From contig NW_026622764.1 in NCBI RefSeq assembly GCF_023065955.2, positions 78,919,333-78,983,332 on the forward strand: DNA of 64,000 bases, written 5' to 3'. Made by a program: the position numbers and the translations under genes. Below the pieces are notes generated by a model, which was not told the DNA's origin, ran no database searches, and saw nothing but the letters and a program-made list of their open reading frames with translations. Each line of letters opens with the position of its first letter. Position 1 is the stretch's first letter. This document shows positions 37,942 through 48,200 of this stretch, piece after piece. This DNA is from Ursus arctos (lineage: Eukaryota > Chordata > Mammalia > Carnivora > Ursidae).

Positions 37942-38532
37942 GTGAGCTAGAAGTTCTTTGTCTGAGGAACAGATGTTGCTTTCTTGGTTTCTTTCCAATC
38001 AAATTCAGATGAAATTCAGACAATATACTCTGTGAGGCGAATTGAACATAATACTAAAACAAAAATCATTTTCCTAATGTCAACTGCTTGTATATGGAAA
38101 TGAAAATATTTTTATATACAGATTTTATGTAAAAAGCTATATATACTTTTGAGATTCTACATATGTAATTTCCCTGGTGGGGAGAGCGTTGAGTGGTTGT
38201 CTCTGCCCACCGTTAGCTGATTCGAGAGGACATTTAGCATTGGCGACACCAAACGTGGTTCTAAACGCTGTGGTAGGATCCTGTCCCTCAGTAACACTTT
38301 CTCCTGCTTGGATGAAGCATTTTGTAGTCACCGTCCTGAATGGACTGGACAGACATGTCCCCCAGGAAAAACAACTTCCTAAGGCATCCAGTTCACTTAC
38401 TTTGGGGTCGTTGGACTCAACCACTGTGTTCCATCTGGGTTCCTAAAGTCATTCAGGGAAATAAAGCTCACGCAGACAGATAGTGTGCAGCATGACCTGA
38501 GCCTCACGGTGTCCTCTTTTCTGTACCTGCAG

Positions 38533-38557
38533 GGGACAGGAGCATCCGGTGAATGCG
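38533..38557 (+). CDS. B exon, repeat unit 6
   Basis: GTGASGEC; identical exon and borders. Confidence 0.7.
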
Positions 38558-38819
38558 GTACGTATTCTGGAATCAGCCTCTTCCTGAGACAAAACTCTAG
38601 ATGTTAATGCAGGTGGGGCCTCCTTGCAATCCTCCGTCTGGCGAGCCGCCCTGATTGGGTTGTGGGGGTGTGGTGGACAGGAGATTTCCCAGGTGAAAAA
38701 GTGTGTCCATGTGTCTACAGTCCTAGGAAGCCATTGTATTCCCTGTGTGTGGTGTGGGTGTGTGTGCGTGAGGCTTGGTGTTGGGGTGTCTTTTGTGGCT
38801 CTATGTGGTGTGATTGTGA

Positions 38820-38857
<38 letters not shown>

Positions 38858-39209
38858 GCCAAAGACAGATAGAAAGACAGAGAGACATAGAGAGAGAGAC
38901 AAAGACAGAGAAAGAGAGAGATGACCGAGAAAGAGAGAGAGACAGAGAGGGGGAGAGAGAGAGAGAAAGGTGTTTCTCCAGGAGATATGTCAGACAGTTA
39001 CTGCATGATGTCACCCTTCTCCAAAGCCATGTTATCACACTGCGCACTTTAGAGCCTTACTGCAGTGGGTGGCCCAGCAGGGGCTCTTCAGTCCATGCTT
39101 GGAAACCAGCTGGCTCCATACACCCCAGCCTCGTGTCCATATCCAGCAACATTCCATGAATATTCTTGAGCAACAAGAGGAATGTGCTGACGGGTACTCT
39201 GTGTCCTAG

Positions 39210-39274
39210 ATGCCTTGGAGGAAGACATGGATCCCATCAAAGGAGACAGCGCCGGAGGCACACCTCTCGCCATG
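39210..39274 (+). CDS. A exon, repeat unit 7
   Basis: Unit 39210-40542 is 1333 nt, subtype 'a', with a private A-to-G in the GA run (catagagagggagac). Confidence 0.7.
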
Positions 39275-39865
39275 GTGAGCTAGAAGTTCTTTGTCCGAGG
39301 AACAGATGTTGCTTTCTTGGTTTCTTTCCAATCAAATTCAGATGAAATTCAGACAATATACTCTGTGAGGCGAATTGAACATAATACTAAAACAAAAATC
39401 ATTTTCCTAATGTCAACTGCTTGTATATGGAAATGAAAATATTTTTATATACAGATTTTATGTAAAAAGCTATATATACTTTTGAGATTCTACATATGTA
39501 ATTTCCCTGGTGGGGAGAGCGTTGAGTGGTTGTCTCTGCCCACCGTTAGCTGATTCGAGAGGACATTTAGCATTGGCGACACCAAACGTGGTTCTAAACG
39601 CTGTGGTAGGATCCTGTCCCTCAGTAACACTTTCTCCTGCTTGGATGAAGCATTTTGTAGTCACCGTCCTGAATGGACTGGACAGACATGTCCCCCAGGA
39701 AAAACAACTTCCTAAGGCATCCAGTTCACTTACTTTGGGGTCGTTGGACTCAACCACTGTGTTCCATCTGGGTTCCTAAAGTCATTCAGGGAAATAAAGC
39801 TCACGCAGACAGATAGTGTGCAGCATGACCTGAGCCTCACGGTGTCCTCTTTTCTGTACCTGCAG

Positions 39866-39890
39866 GGGACAGGAGCATCCGGTGAATGCG
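39866..39890 (+). CDS. B exon, repeat unit 7
   Basis: GTGASGEC; identical exon and borders. Confidence 0.7.
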
Positions 39891-40152
39891 GTACGTATTC
39901 TGGAATCAGCCTCTTCCTGAGACAAAACTCTAGATGTTAATGCAGGTGGGGCCTCCTTGCAATCCTCCGTCTGGCGAGCCGCCCTGATTGGGTTGTGGGG
40001 GTGTGGTGGACAGGAGATTTCCCAGGTGAAAAAGTGTGTCCATGTGTCTACAGTCCTAGGAAGCCATTGTATTCCCTGTGTGTGGTGTGGGTGTGTGTGC
40101 GTGAGGCTTGGTGTTGGGGTGTCTTTTGTGGCTCTATGTGGTGTGATTGTGA

Positions 40153-40190
<38 letters not shown>

Positions 40191-40542
40191 GCCAAAGACA
40201 GATAGAAAGACAGAGAGACATAGAGAGGGAGACAAAGACAGAGAAAGAGAGAGATGACCGAGAAAGAGAGAGAGACAGAGAGGGGGAGAGAGAGAGAGAA
40301 AGGTGTTTCTCCAGGAGATATGTCAGACAGTTACTGCATGATGTCACCCTTCTCCAAAGCCATGTTATCACACTGCGCACTTTAGAGCCTTACTGCAGTG
40401 GGTGGCCCAGCAGGGGCTCTTCAGTCCATGCTTGGAAACCAGCTGGCTCCATACACCCCAGCCTCGTGTCCATATCCAGCAACATTCCATGAATATTCTT
40501 GAGCAACAAGAGGAATGTGCTGACGGGTACTCTGTGTCCTAG

Positions 40543-40607
40543 ATGCCTTGGAGGAAGACATGGATCCCATCAAAGGAGACAGCACCGGAGGCACACCTCT
40601 CGCCATG
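40543..40607 (+). CDS. A exon, repeat unit 8, Ala-to-Thr variant
   Basis: As the other A exons, but the GCC codon after GACAGC is ACC, giving DSTGG instead of DSAGG. This is the only coding difference among the A exons. The unit is 1315 nt, and its 3' part is more diverged and approaches the right outer block. Confidence 0.7.
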
Positions 40608-41198
40608 GTGAGCTAGAAGTTCTTTGTCCGAGGAACAGATGTTGCTTTCTTGGTTTCTTTCCAATCAAATTCAGATGAAATTCAGACAGTATACTCTGTG
40701 AGGCGAATTGAACATAATACTAAAACAAAAATCATTTTCCTAATGTCAACTGCTTGTATATGGAAATGAAAATATTTTTATATACAGATTTTATGTAAAA
40801 AGCTATATATACTTTTGAGATTCTACATATGTAATTTCCCTGGTGGGGAGAGCGTTGAGTGGTTGTCTCTGCCCACCGTTAGCTGATTCGAGAGGACATT
40901 TAGCATTGGCGACACCAAACGTGGTTCTAAACGCTGTGGTAGGATCCTGTCCCTCAGTAACACTTTCTCCTGCTTGGATGAAGCATTTTGTAGTCACCGT
41001 CCTGAATGGACTGGACAGACATGTCCCCCAGGAAAAACAACTTCCTAAGGCATCCAGTTCACTTACTTTGGGGTCGTTGGACTCAACCACTGTGTTCCAT
41101 CTGGGTTCCTCAAGTCATTGAGGGAAATAAAGCTCACACAGACAGACAGTGTGTAGCATGACCTGAGCCTCACGCTGTCCTCTTTTCTGTACCTGCAG

Positions 41199-41223
41199 GG
41201 GACAGGAGCATCCGGTGAATGCG
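41199..41223 (+). CDS. B exon, repeat unit 8
   Basis: GTGASGEC unchanged, although the surrounding intron has several changes (cacgctgtcc before it, cttcttgagac after it). Confidence 0.7.
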
Positions 41224-41857
41224 GTACGTATTCTGGAATCAGCCTCTTCTTGAGACAAAACTCTAGATGTTAATGCAGGTGGGGCATCCTTGCAATCCTC
41301 AGTCTGGCGAGCCGCCCTGATTGGGTTGTGGGGGTGTGGTGGACAGGAGATTTCCCAGGTGAAAAAGTGTGTCCATGTGTCTACAGTCCTAGGAAGCCAT
41401 TGTATTCCCTGTGTGTGGTGTGGGTGTGTGTGCATGAGGCTTGGTGTTGGGGTGTCTTTTGTGGCTCTATGTGGTGTGATTGTGAGTGTGTGTGTGTGCG
41501 AGAGAGAGACAGTGAGGGACAAAGACAGATAGAAAGACAGAGAGACATAGACAGAGAGACAAAGACAGAGAAAGAGAGAGATGACCGAGAAAGAGTCAGA
41601 GAGGGGGAGAGAGAGAGAGAAAGGTGTTTCTCCAGGAGATATGTCAGACAGATACTGCATGATGTCACCCTTCTCCAAAGCCATGTTATCACACTGCGCA
41701 CTTTAGAGCCTTACTGCAGTGGGTGGCCCAGCAGGGGCACTTCAGTCCATGCTTCAAAACCAGCTGGCTCCATACACCCCAGCCTCGTGTCCATATCCAG
41801 CAACATTCCATGAATATTCTTGAGCAACAATGTGCTGACGGGTACTCTGTGTCCTAG

Positions 41858-41922
41858 ATGCCTTGGAGGAAGACATGGATCCCATCAAAGGAGACAGCGC
41901 CGGAGGCACACCTCTCGCCATG
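41858..41922 (+). CDS. A exon, right outer block
   Basis: Counterpart of the exon at 28450; both lack the 'agagga' stretch that precedes the array A exons (caacaatgtgctgac). Product DALEEDMDPIKGD...TPLAM. Confidence 0.7.
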
Positions 41923-42404
41923 GTGAGCTAGAAGTTCTTTGTCCGAGGAACAGATGTTGCTTTCTTGGTTTCTTTCCAATCAAATTCAGATGAAATTCAG
42001 ACAATGTGTATTTGGGATTATACATATAGATCTCATATAATTTTTCTTTTTGGGAGAGCATGGAGTGGTTGTCTCTGCCAACCATTAGCTGATTCGAGAG
42101 GACATTTACCATTGGCGACACCAAACATGGTTCTAAACGCTGTGGTAGGATCCTGTCCCTCAGTAACACTTTCTCCTGCTTGGATGAAGCATTTTGTAGT
42201 CACCGTCCTGAATGGACTGGACAGACATGTCCCCCAGGAAAAACAACTTCCTTAGGCATCCAGTTCACTTACTTTGGGGTCATTGGACTCAACCACTGTG
42301 TTCCATCTGGGTTCCTAAAGTCATTGAGGGAAATAAAGCTCATGCAGACAGACAGTGTGTAGCATGACCTGAGCCTCACAGTGTCCTCTTTTCTGTCCCT
42401 GCAG

Positions 42405-42435
42405 GTGACACCATCAACCACCACCAGCGAGAGCG
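42405..42435 (+). CDS. B' exon (31 nt), VTPSTTTSES
   Basis: Counterpart of the exon at 28997 with an extra ACC codon, a Met-to-Val change and a silent CCT-to-CCA change. The indel is exactly three bases, so frame is kept. Borders 'ctgtccctgcag' and gtacgt. Confidence 0.65.
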
Positions 42436-43048
42436 GTACGTATTCTGGTATCAGCCTCTTCCTTAGATAAAACTCTAGATGTTAATGCAGGTGGGGCATC
42501 TTTGCAATCCTCCGTCTGGCGAGCCACCCTGATTGGGTTGTGGGGGTGTGGTGGACAGGAGATTTCCCAGGTGAAAAAGTGTGTCCATGTGTCTACAGTC
42601 CTAGGAAGCCATTGTATTCCCTGTGTGTGGTGTGGGTGTGTGTGCATGAGGCTTGGGGTTGGGGTGTCTTTTGTGGCTCTATGTGGTGTGATTGTGAGTG
42701 TGTGATTGTGTGGGAGACAGGGAGACACAGACACAGACAGAGAGATGCACAGAGGGAGAGGGAGAGATGGAAAGAGTGAGAGAGAGATTGCATATGTCTC
42801 CAGGAGGTGTATCCCACTGCCACTGCACAATTCCCATTGTCCACATTCTCAAAAAAAAAAAAAAAGAAAGAAAGAAAAAAAGAAAAGAGAAGAAAAGACA
42901 AGGCGAGATAAAGAAATCTCATCACAGCGCACACATTATAGCCCTATTACCGCGGGAGGCCCAGCGGGGCGTTCAGCTCATGCCTGGGAACCAAATGCCT
43001 CCATATGCTCTAACCCCATTCATAGAGAGCAATACTCCTCGAGGCATT

Positions 43049-43248
43049 CTTTTTTTTTTTTTTTTAAAGATTTTATTTATTTGAGAGAGAGTGAGTGAGA
43101 GCACAAACAGGTGAGAGGGGCAAAGGGAGAGAGAAAAGCAGACCCTTGCTGAGCAGGAAGCCCCATCCGAGACTTGATCCCAGGACCCTGCGGTCCTGAC
43201 TTGAGCTGAAGGCAGATGGTTCACCGACTGAGCCACTCAGGCGCCCCT
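43049..43248 (-). mobile_element. Carnivore SINE, right outer block
   Basis: Antisense SINEC, the same insertion as at 29642, carried along by the block duplication. It keeps an AG-rich stretch (gcaaagggagagagaaaag) missing from the other copy. Confidence 0.9.
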
Positions 43249-43308
43249 CCCCTCATCTTTCTTGAGCAGCACCACTAATACGCTGACAGGTACTCTGTGT
43301 CCTTCTAG

Positions 43309-43385
43309 ATGTGACTGATGATGGCGCTGTTTGGTCCTGGCTTTATCAGAGGATCACAGAGGAGGAGGGCCTGCCTCTTGCCAAG
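43309..43385 (+). CDS. A' exon (77 nt), right outer block
   Basis: DVTDDGAVWSWLYQR then ITEEEGLPLAK. Differs from 29884 by GGT-to-GGC (silent) and CGT-to-CCT (Arg to Pro). Borders ccttctag and gtgagc intact. Confidence 0.65.
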
Positions 43386-43973
43386 GTGAGCTTGCCTGTC
43401 TATCCCCGAGGAACAAATGTTGCTTTCTGGGTTTCTTTCCAATCAAATTCAGATGAAATTCAGACAATATACTCTGTGTTGGTGAGTTGAACATAATACT
43501 AAAACAAAAATCATTTTCCTAATGTCAACTGCTTGTATATGGAAATGAAATTATTTTTATATACCAATTTTATGTAAAAAGCTATATATACTTTTGAGAT
43601 TCTACATATGTAATTTCCCTGGTGGGGAGAGCGTTGAGTGGTTGTCTCTGCCCACCGTTAGCTGATTCGAGAGGACATTTAGCATTGGCGACACCAAACG
43701 TGGTTCTAAACGCTGTGGTAGGATCCTGTCCCTCAGTAACACTTTCTCCTGCTTGGATGAAGCATTTTGTAGTCACCGTCCTGAATGGACTGGACAGACT
43801 TGTCCCCCAGGAAAAACAACTTCCTAAGGCATCCAGTTCACTTACTTTGGGGTCGTTGGACTCAACCACTGTGTTCCATCTGGGTTCCTAAAGTCATTGA
43901 GGGAAATAAAGCTCACACAGACAGTGTGTAGCATGACCTGAACCTCACGGTGTCCTCTTTTCTGTACCTGCAG

Positions 43974-43997
43974 GGGACAGAGCATCCGGTGAATGCG
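43974..43997 (+). pseudogene. Last B exon, one base short (24 nt)
   Basis: Splice borders (ctgtacctgcag, gtacgt) match the other B exons, but the text is gggacagagcatcc where all others have gggacaggagcatcc. The exon is 24 nt instead of 25, reads GTEHPVNA and leaves in phase 0. Spliced to the end exon it gives three more codons and then TGA at 45822-45824, dropping the DQAMTM...DSDP tail. Skipping this exon alone does not help; skipping A' and B together (101 nt with A' 77) from the phase-1 exon at 42405 straight to 45813 would keep the tail. Confidence 0.6.
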
Positions 43998-44406
43998 GTA
44001 CGTATTCTGGAATCAGCCTCTTCCTGAGACAAAACTCTAGATGTTAATGCAGGTGGGGCCTCCTTGCAATCCTCAGTCTGGTGAGCCGCCCTGATTGGGT
44101 TGTGGGGGTGTGGTGGACAGGAGATTTCCCAGGTGAAAAAGTGTGTCCATGTGTCTACAGTCCTAGGAAGCCATTGTATTCCCTGTGTGTGGTGTGGTGT
44201 GTGTGCGTGAGGCTTGGTGTTGGGGTGTCTTTTGTGGCTCTATGTGGTGGGATTGTGAGTGTGTGATTGTGTGGGAGACAGGGAGACACAGACACAGAGA
44301 GATGCACAGAGGGAGAGAGAGAGATGGAAAGAGCGAGAGAGAGATTGCATATTGCTCCAGGAGGTGTATCCCACTGCCACTGCACAATGTCCATTGTCCA
44401 CATTCT

Positions 44407-44505
44407 CAAAAAAAAAAAGAAAGAAAGAAAGAAAGAAAGAACGAAAGAAAGAAAGAAAGAAAGAAAGAAGGAAAAGAAATTAAAAGAAAAGAAACGAAAC
44501 GAAAA
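44407..44505. repeat. (GAAA)n microsatellite at array end
   Basis: Poly-A and a long gaaa run, an expanded version of those at 29437 and 42850. Confidence 0.95.
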
Positions 44506-44659
44506 GACGAGATAAAGAAATCTCGTCACAGCGCACACATTATAGCCCTATGACCACAGGAGGCCAAGCGGTGGCCCTCAGCTCATGCCTGGGAACCAAA
44601 TGCCTCCATATGCTCTAACCCCATTCATAGCGAGCAATACTCCCCGAGTCATTCTGCTG

Positions 44660-45812
44660 CAGAGGTGAGGTGAGAGGCACATCCTGGAGCACATTTCTCC
44701 CTTCTCCTCACCACATCCCTTATACTGGGAGCAGAGCAAGACCTTCACTTGGCTCCATGGGAGAAAGGCTCATATGCAGCTGCCCGGAGACCCTCCCTGG
44801 CTGACGGGAATTCTAGAGGCCTGTGTGAAGGCTGCTGGGCTGGCAGCACACACTGGCTCTCACGGTCCCTCTGAGCTGGTCTCCTGGGACTGACTGGGCC
44901 CAGGACAGAGGCTCTGGGAAGCGTGGCCAGGATCTTTGCTCCTGTCAGATTCCACTGACAGCGACGGGCCTGGTCCCCACATCGTGGTCATGGCCCACCC
45001 TCGGACCTTCCATCCATCTGCTCGGGGCCTCCCCTAGTCCTTCCAGGTCTCAGGGTCTTTGGTGAACACTGCAGGTATGGTGTTTATGTGGCCACACCAG
45101 CTGGAGAATGCCCGTCCCCCCACTGACAGACTAGGGGAATTCGGACAAGTACCATTACCTCTACTGTCACATTCATCTCCTCTCTGGGCTAGGACACTTA
45201 CGGGCTGTCATCAATAGGAAGTGTGTGTCAAGTGCCCAAGATGAGCCCAGGCATGGGGCAGTCTACTTGATTGCCCAGTTGATGGTCACTCTCATGGCCC
45301 AGTATCACCCCAGGCCCGTGGCAGCCGCCTCCATGTTAGCTGCATTGGCTCATTGATCAACTGATTGACTAGGGAGTGTGTCAGTAAACCCATGATCGTT
45401 CCTCCACTGTTCCCATTGCAGAGAACAGTCTGGTTGTTGGAGGTGACAGGAGAAGGGAAATAAGGAATTAATGATTCAGGGAGAGAGGAGGGAGGGTAGC
45501 AGGAGGGAGCAGAGGAAGGTAGGAAATCATGGGGACAGAAAGTCATGGGCACCACGGTGGCTGCCTCTTGAAAGAATGGGCTGACAGGCACTGCTTCCTG
45601 GTCCCAGTTATGAAATCTGAGGGCTGGGAAGGGCCCAGAGACCCTGGACGCCTTTCTCATCAGTGAGGTAAAGGGATCATGGCCCCATGGGTGGTGAGGT
45701 GGGGGGACTGCAGAGCTGAGGGCAGCACTGAGTTTTGGGGTCGGGGACATAATCCCGGGGGCAGTGGCCTGAGTCCTCACTTCACCTTGATTGTCCCCTT
45801 TCCTTTCCCAAG
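44660..45812. other. Intron after the array, no exon recognised
   Basis: The array homology ends near 44655 ('ccccgagtcattctgctgcag'), after which the sequence is single-copy within the window and GC-richer. A minus-strand ORF of 182 codons (45292-45840) has no recognisable domain. Confidence 0.5.
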
Positions 45813-45886
45813 ACCAGGCCATGACGATGCTCACTGTCATCCATAAGGAAGACGACTTCGCAGGTTGCGAAGACTCGGACCCATAG
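45813..45886 (+). CDS. End exon, DQAMTMLTVIHKEDD...DSDP stop
   Basis: A pyrimidine-rich acceptor (cctttcccaag) leads into 23 full codons that end in TAG when read from phase 1, the phase of the standard B exon. The product is DQAMTMLTVIHKEDD, then FAGCEDSDP: an acidic C-terminus. Phase, stop and acceptor together make it the best candidate for the last coding exon. After the frameshifted B exon at 43974 it would instead be read as TRP-stop. Possible poly(A) signals are distant (ATTAAA at 46991, AATAAA at 47414). Confidence 0.55.
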
Positions 45887-45934
45887 ATCCACCATCCGCA
45901 TGTAATTTATTTCCTCTTTCATTTTTATACTCTC

Positions 45935-46154
45935 TTTTTTTTTTTTTTTGGTAAAGATTTATTTATTTTATTTTGGGAGAGACTGAGATGGCACGAGTGG
46001 GGGAGGGGCAGAGGAAGAGAGAGGGAGACCCCAAAGCAGAATCCCCACTGAGGGCAGAGCCTGACATGGGACTTGACTCCAGGACCCAGAGATCATGACC
46101 TGAGCCGAAATCAGGAGTCACATGCTTACCCGCCTTTGCCACCCAGGCACCCGT
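45935..46154 (-). mobile_element. Carnivore SINE after the end exon
   Basis: Antisense SINEC with a T-tail, 'aaagatttatttattttatt', and end 'gccacccaggcacccg'. It begins about 50 bp after the stop codon and would lie in the 3' UTR. Confidence 0.85.
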
Positions 46155-46159
46155 CTCCT

Positions 46160-47740
46160 CTCTCTTATTGAGAAGGTCCTTCTTGTAGCTTTGGCCAAGT
46201 TCCTCTTTCCTGCTTGTTATGATCCTCCTCCTGCAGGACCTGGGCTCCTCCCGGCACTTGGTGTTCTTGGATCTTCAAATCTATCATCTCTCTCTTCAGC
46301 CCTGTCATTTTTGGGGCCCAAGGCATGAGATGCACAAATGTTCTATTTCTACCAACTGTCACCAGCTCTCTTGGGAATCCTCTAAACCTAACCCCTCTCC
46401 TCTTCCAGAAAAAAATGTCTGATGCTCATGCGTACATTCATCACAATCCGAATTCTTGTTCCCCACGACTTCACCAACGATGACTTGGCTTTTCAAGGCC
46501 AACTCTAGACAACCTGATTGGAGCAAAATCATTCATTTGAGAAGCATCATCGGAAAGGAGGAAGCCCAATGGGCAGCACATTTTGGATGCTATGTTGAGG
46601 CCTCCAAAAGAAATTCTGAATCCAAAGTTGTTTCACTAAGAGACCAGAAGGGTATATCCTTTTTGTTCTCTCCTGGGCAGAACAGTGGCATACCTGGACA
46701 GTCATGGCCCAGGAGTTCACTGAAGGCCCCTCTCCTTTTCCCGTGTGCTCAATCAAGACTGAAAAAGGAAATCTAAGTTTCCCTTGTAATTCAGTTCTTA
46801 TATAACGTGTGAATGATCTCCGACTTTGTCCAGAAAACAAAAAAGCCTCTAAAAAGGGTTCTCTTTACTTGCTCTCAATCTTGGCCAAAAAGAAATACAG
46901 AGTTTCACAAGAAATTACAATTTTGCCGGAACACAGTTCATTATTTAAGACATAAACTGTTTCAAGTGGGCAAAACATTTTCATCCTTCCATTAAAAGTA
47001 GCAAAACTTTCAGAAACCTGTGAGCTCCCTGGGTGCAAATACACACTAGCGATGATGGCTCTCCAGTCTATTCCCTTGGGAACACACGGGCTCTTCCACT
47101 AAATGAGTAGCTGGAAGTTCCTTACCTGTAGGAATTTCACTACCCAGACTAGATTGCACTACCCCACTACGTGCAGACATGGCAGCATATTGCAAAGAGC
47201 TCTTGTAATAGTGCCCAAGGTTTTCACCAACAGCTTCAGGCCTCCATTCCTGAAATCTTCCTGGAAGCCTCTTCATGATCTTCAACCTCAGGAAGAGACA
47301 TCAGAGAAAAACTGCCCTTACACATTCCCTGAAGGGACCTCTTCAGGTACTGTTTAAAAACAAAGCAGTGTAACTCCTGGGAGTTCACCCTTGGCTTCAC
47401 ATGTCTCTACTAAAATAAATAAAATAATTTAAAAAATCAGAATTTCACACAATTAGAGGGCTACTCAAACTGAGGCTTCTCAGAGATCCTCTGGAAATAG
47501 CCAGTCTTCAGAAGCAGGCAGCTGCCCCAAGATTTTCAGAACAGGCAAATTGTGATGGCTAGTGGGCAGTTTCCACACAAGATATTGGGTCAAGACTCCC
47601 ATTTGATTCTTTTTCTGTTTTGTATCTGCTCAGTTAAAATAATTCTTCTCATTTTCCATAAACCCTTATTGCCATTCACCCAGAATGACCCCTTTACTCC
47701 TGCTTTCTTATTCTAATCATTCTACTAATTATTACCCTTG
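46160..47740. other. Unassigned sequence, possible 3' UTR
   Basis: AT-richer DNA without recognised genes. It contains ATTAAA at 46991-46996 and AATAAA at 47414-47419, which could end the inner gene's transcript. ORFs are short and overlapping. Confidence 0.4.
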
Positions 47741-47744
47741 ATAG

Positions 47745-47816
47745 GTCAGAACATCCCTGACGTCACTCCTGGGTTTCTGACTGCTGGATGTGCCGTCCGT
47801 CCGAAGACCACCCATG
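47745..47816 (+). other. Possible orphan exon (72 nt, phase 1-1)
   Basis: Acceptor 'acccttgatag' and strong donor gtatgt enclose 72 nt, open in the phase used by the inner gene: GQNIPDVTPGFLTAG then CAVRPKTTH plus one base. It lies downstream of the proposed end exon and about 0.8 kb before a degraded copy of exon 2, so it could belong to a broken second copy of the gene. The acceptor is poor in pyrimidines. Low confidence. Confidence 0.25.
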
Positions 47817-48039
47817 GTATGTCCCTCTGGGAACTTCCGATTTCATCAAATGAAATGAATCACCAAGGTTGGACATTCCAACTCCTGTGTCAGCTCCAAA
47901 CAGAGGCCACTTGTGATGATTCCGGCACACGACTTGGAGGAATTGCTACGTCTGCCCCAAATGAGAACAGTGTTCCCTTTGGTGGGAAGTGCATAAATAG
48001 AAAAAGCCTGTAAGAAATCTATCTCTAATGTTGGCAAAA

Positions 48040-48200
48040 GCGGCTGATAACTCTTGGCATGTCACTTAATCTCTCTACGTTTCAGTGCCTCCCACTAGAA
48101 TATGGCTTACAGCCCCTGCTCTGCCCCCACCCACCTCAATAGGGCTGACCTGAGGATTACAGGAGATGGTAACAGGTATTGTCCACGAGCAGTAAAGCAT
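48040..48200 (+). repeat. MIR element
   Basis: MIR core words: 'gtcacttaatctctctacg', 'tttcagtgcctccc' and 'gaggattacaggagatgg'. Confidence 0.55.

Larger units (their letters stand above)
27800..44660 (+). repeat. Tandem array of exon-bearing units
   Basis: Large tandem array in which A and B exons alternate. Distances between successive 65-nt A exons from 31230 are 1333, 1327, 1327, 1333, 1327, 1333, 1333 and 1315 nt. The central units are almost identical over exons and introns. Each carries a (TG)n(GA)n microsatellite. A block A, B', A', B occurs at both ends (28450-30577 and 41858-43997), with SINEs at 29642 and 43049. The last partial unit (about 44000-44660) resembles 29040-29640 but has no SINE, and the array then stops. 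Confidence 0.95.
17376..45886 (+). other. Proposed multi-exon gene with amplified exon pairs
   Basis: I assemble 29 small coding exons on the + strand from the ATG at 17376 to the TAG at 45884-45886. Joined through canonical GT/AG borders they stay open through 1296 nt with no internal stop: start exon 43 nt, exon 2 63 nt, then 13 A+B pairs, then an end exon. A exons start in phase 1 and end in phase 0; B exons start in phase 0 and end in phase 1. Predicted order by residue: Cys-rich N-terminus 1-14, basic segment 15-35, modules 36-126, eight 30-residue repeats 127-366, outer modules 367-432. A 24-nt B exon at 43974 shifts the frame, so the full splice form would end after about 435 residues. 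I do not know the family; no enzyme motif, signal peptide or membrane segment is visible. Expression is not shown by sequence alone. Confidence 0.65.

Noticed and set aside
28046..41701. Many long minus-strand ORFs rich in Ser, Leu, His and Thr in the array (106-193 codons)
   Set aside because: They are antisense readings of the TG/GA microsatellite and its flanks, recur only because the unit recurs, and overlap the introns of the plus-strand exons.
28450..43997. CRISPR-like regular spacing
   Set aside because: The period is 1.3 kb and the sequence between exons is as repetitive as the exons; the DNA is mammalian.
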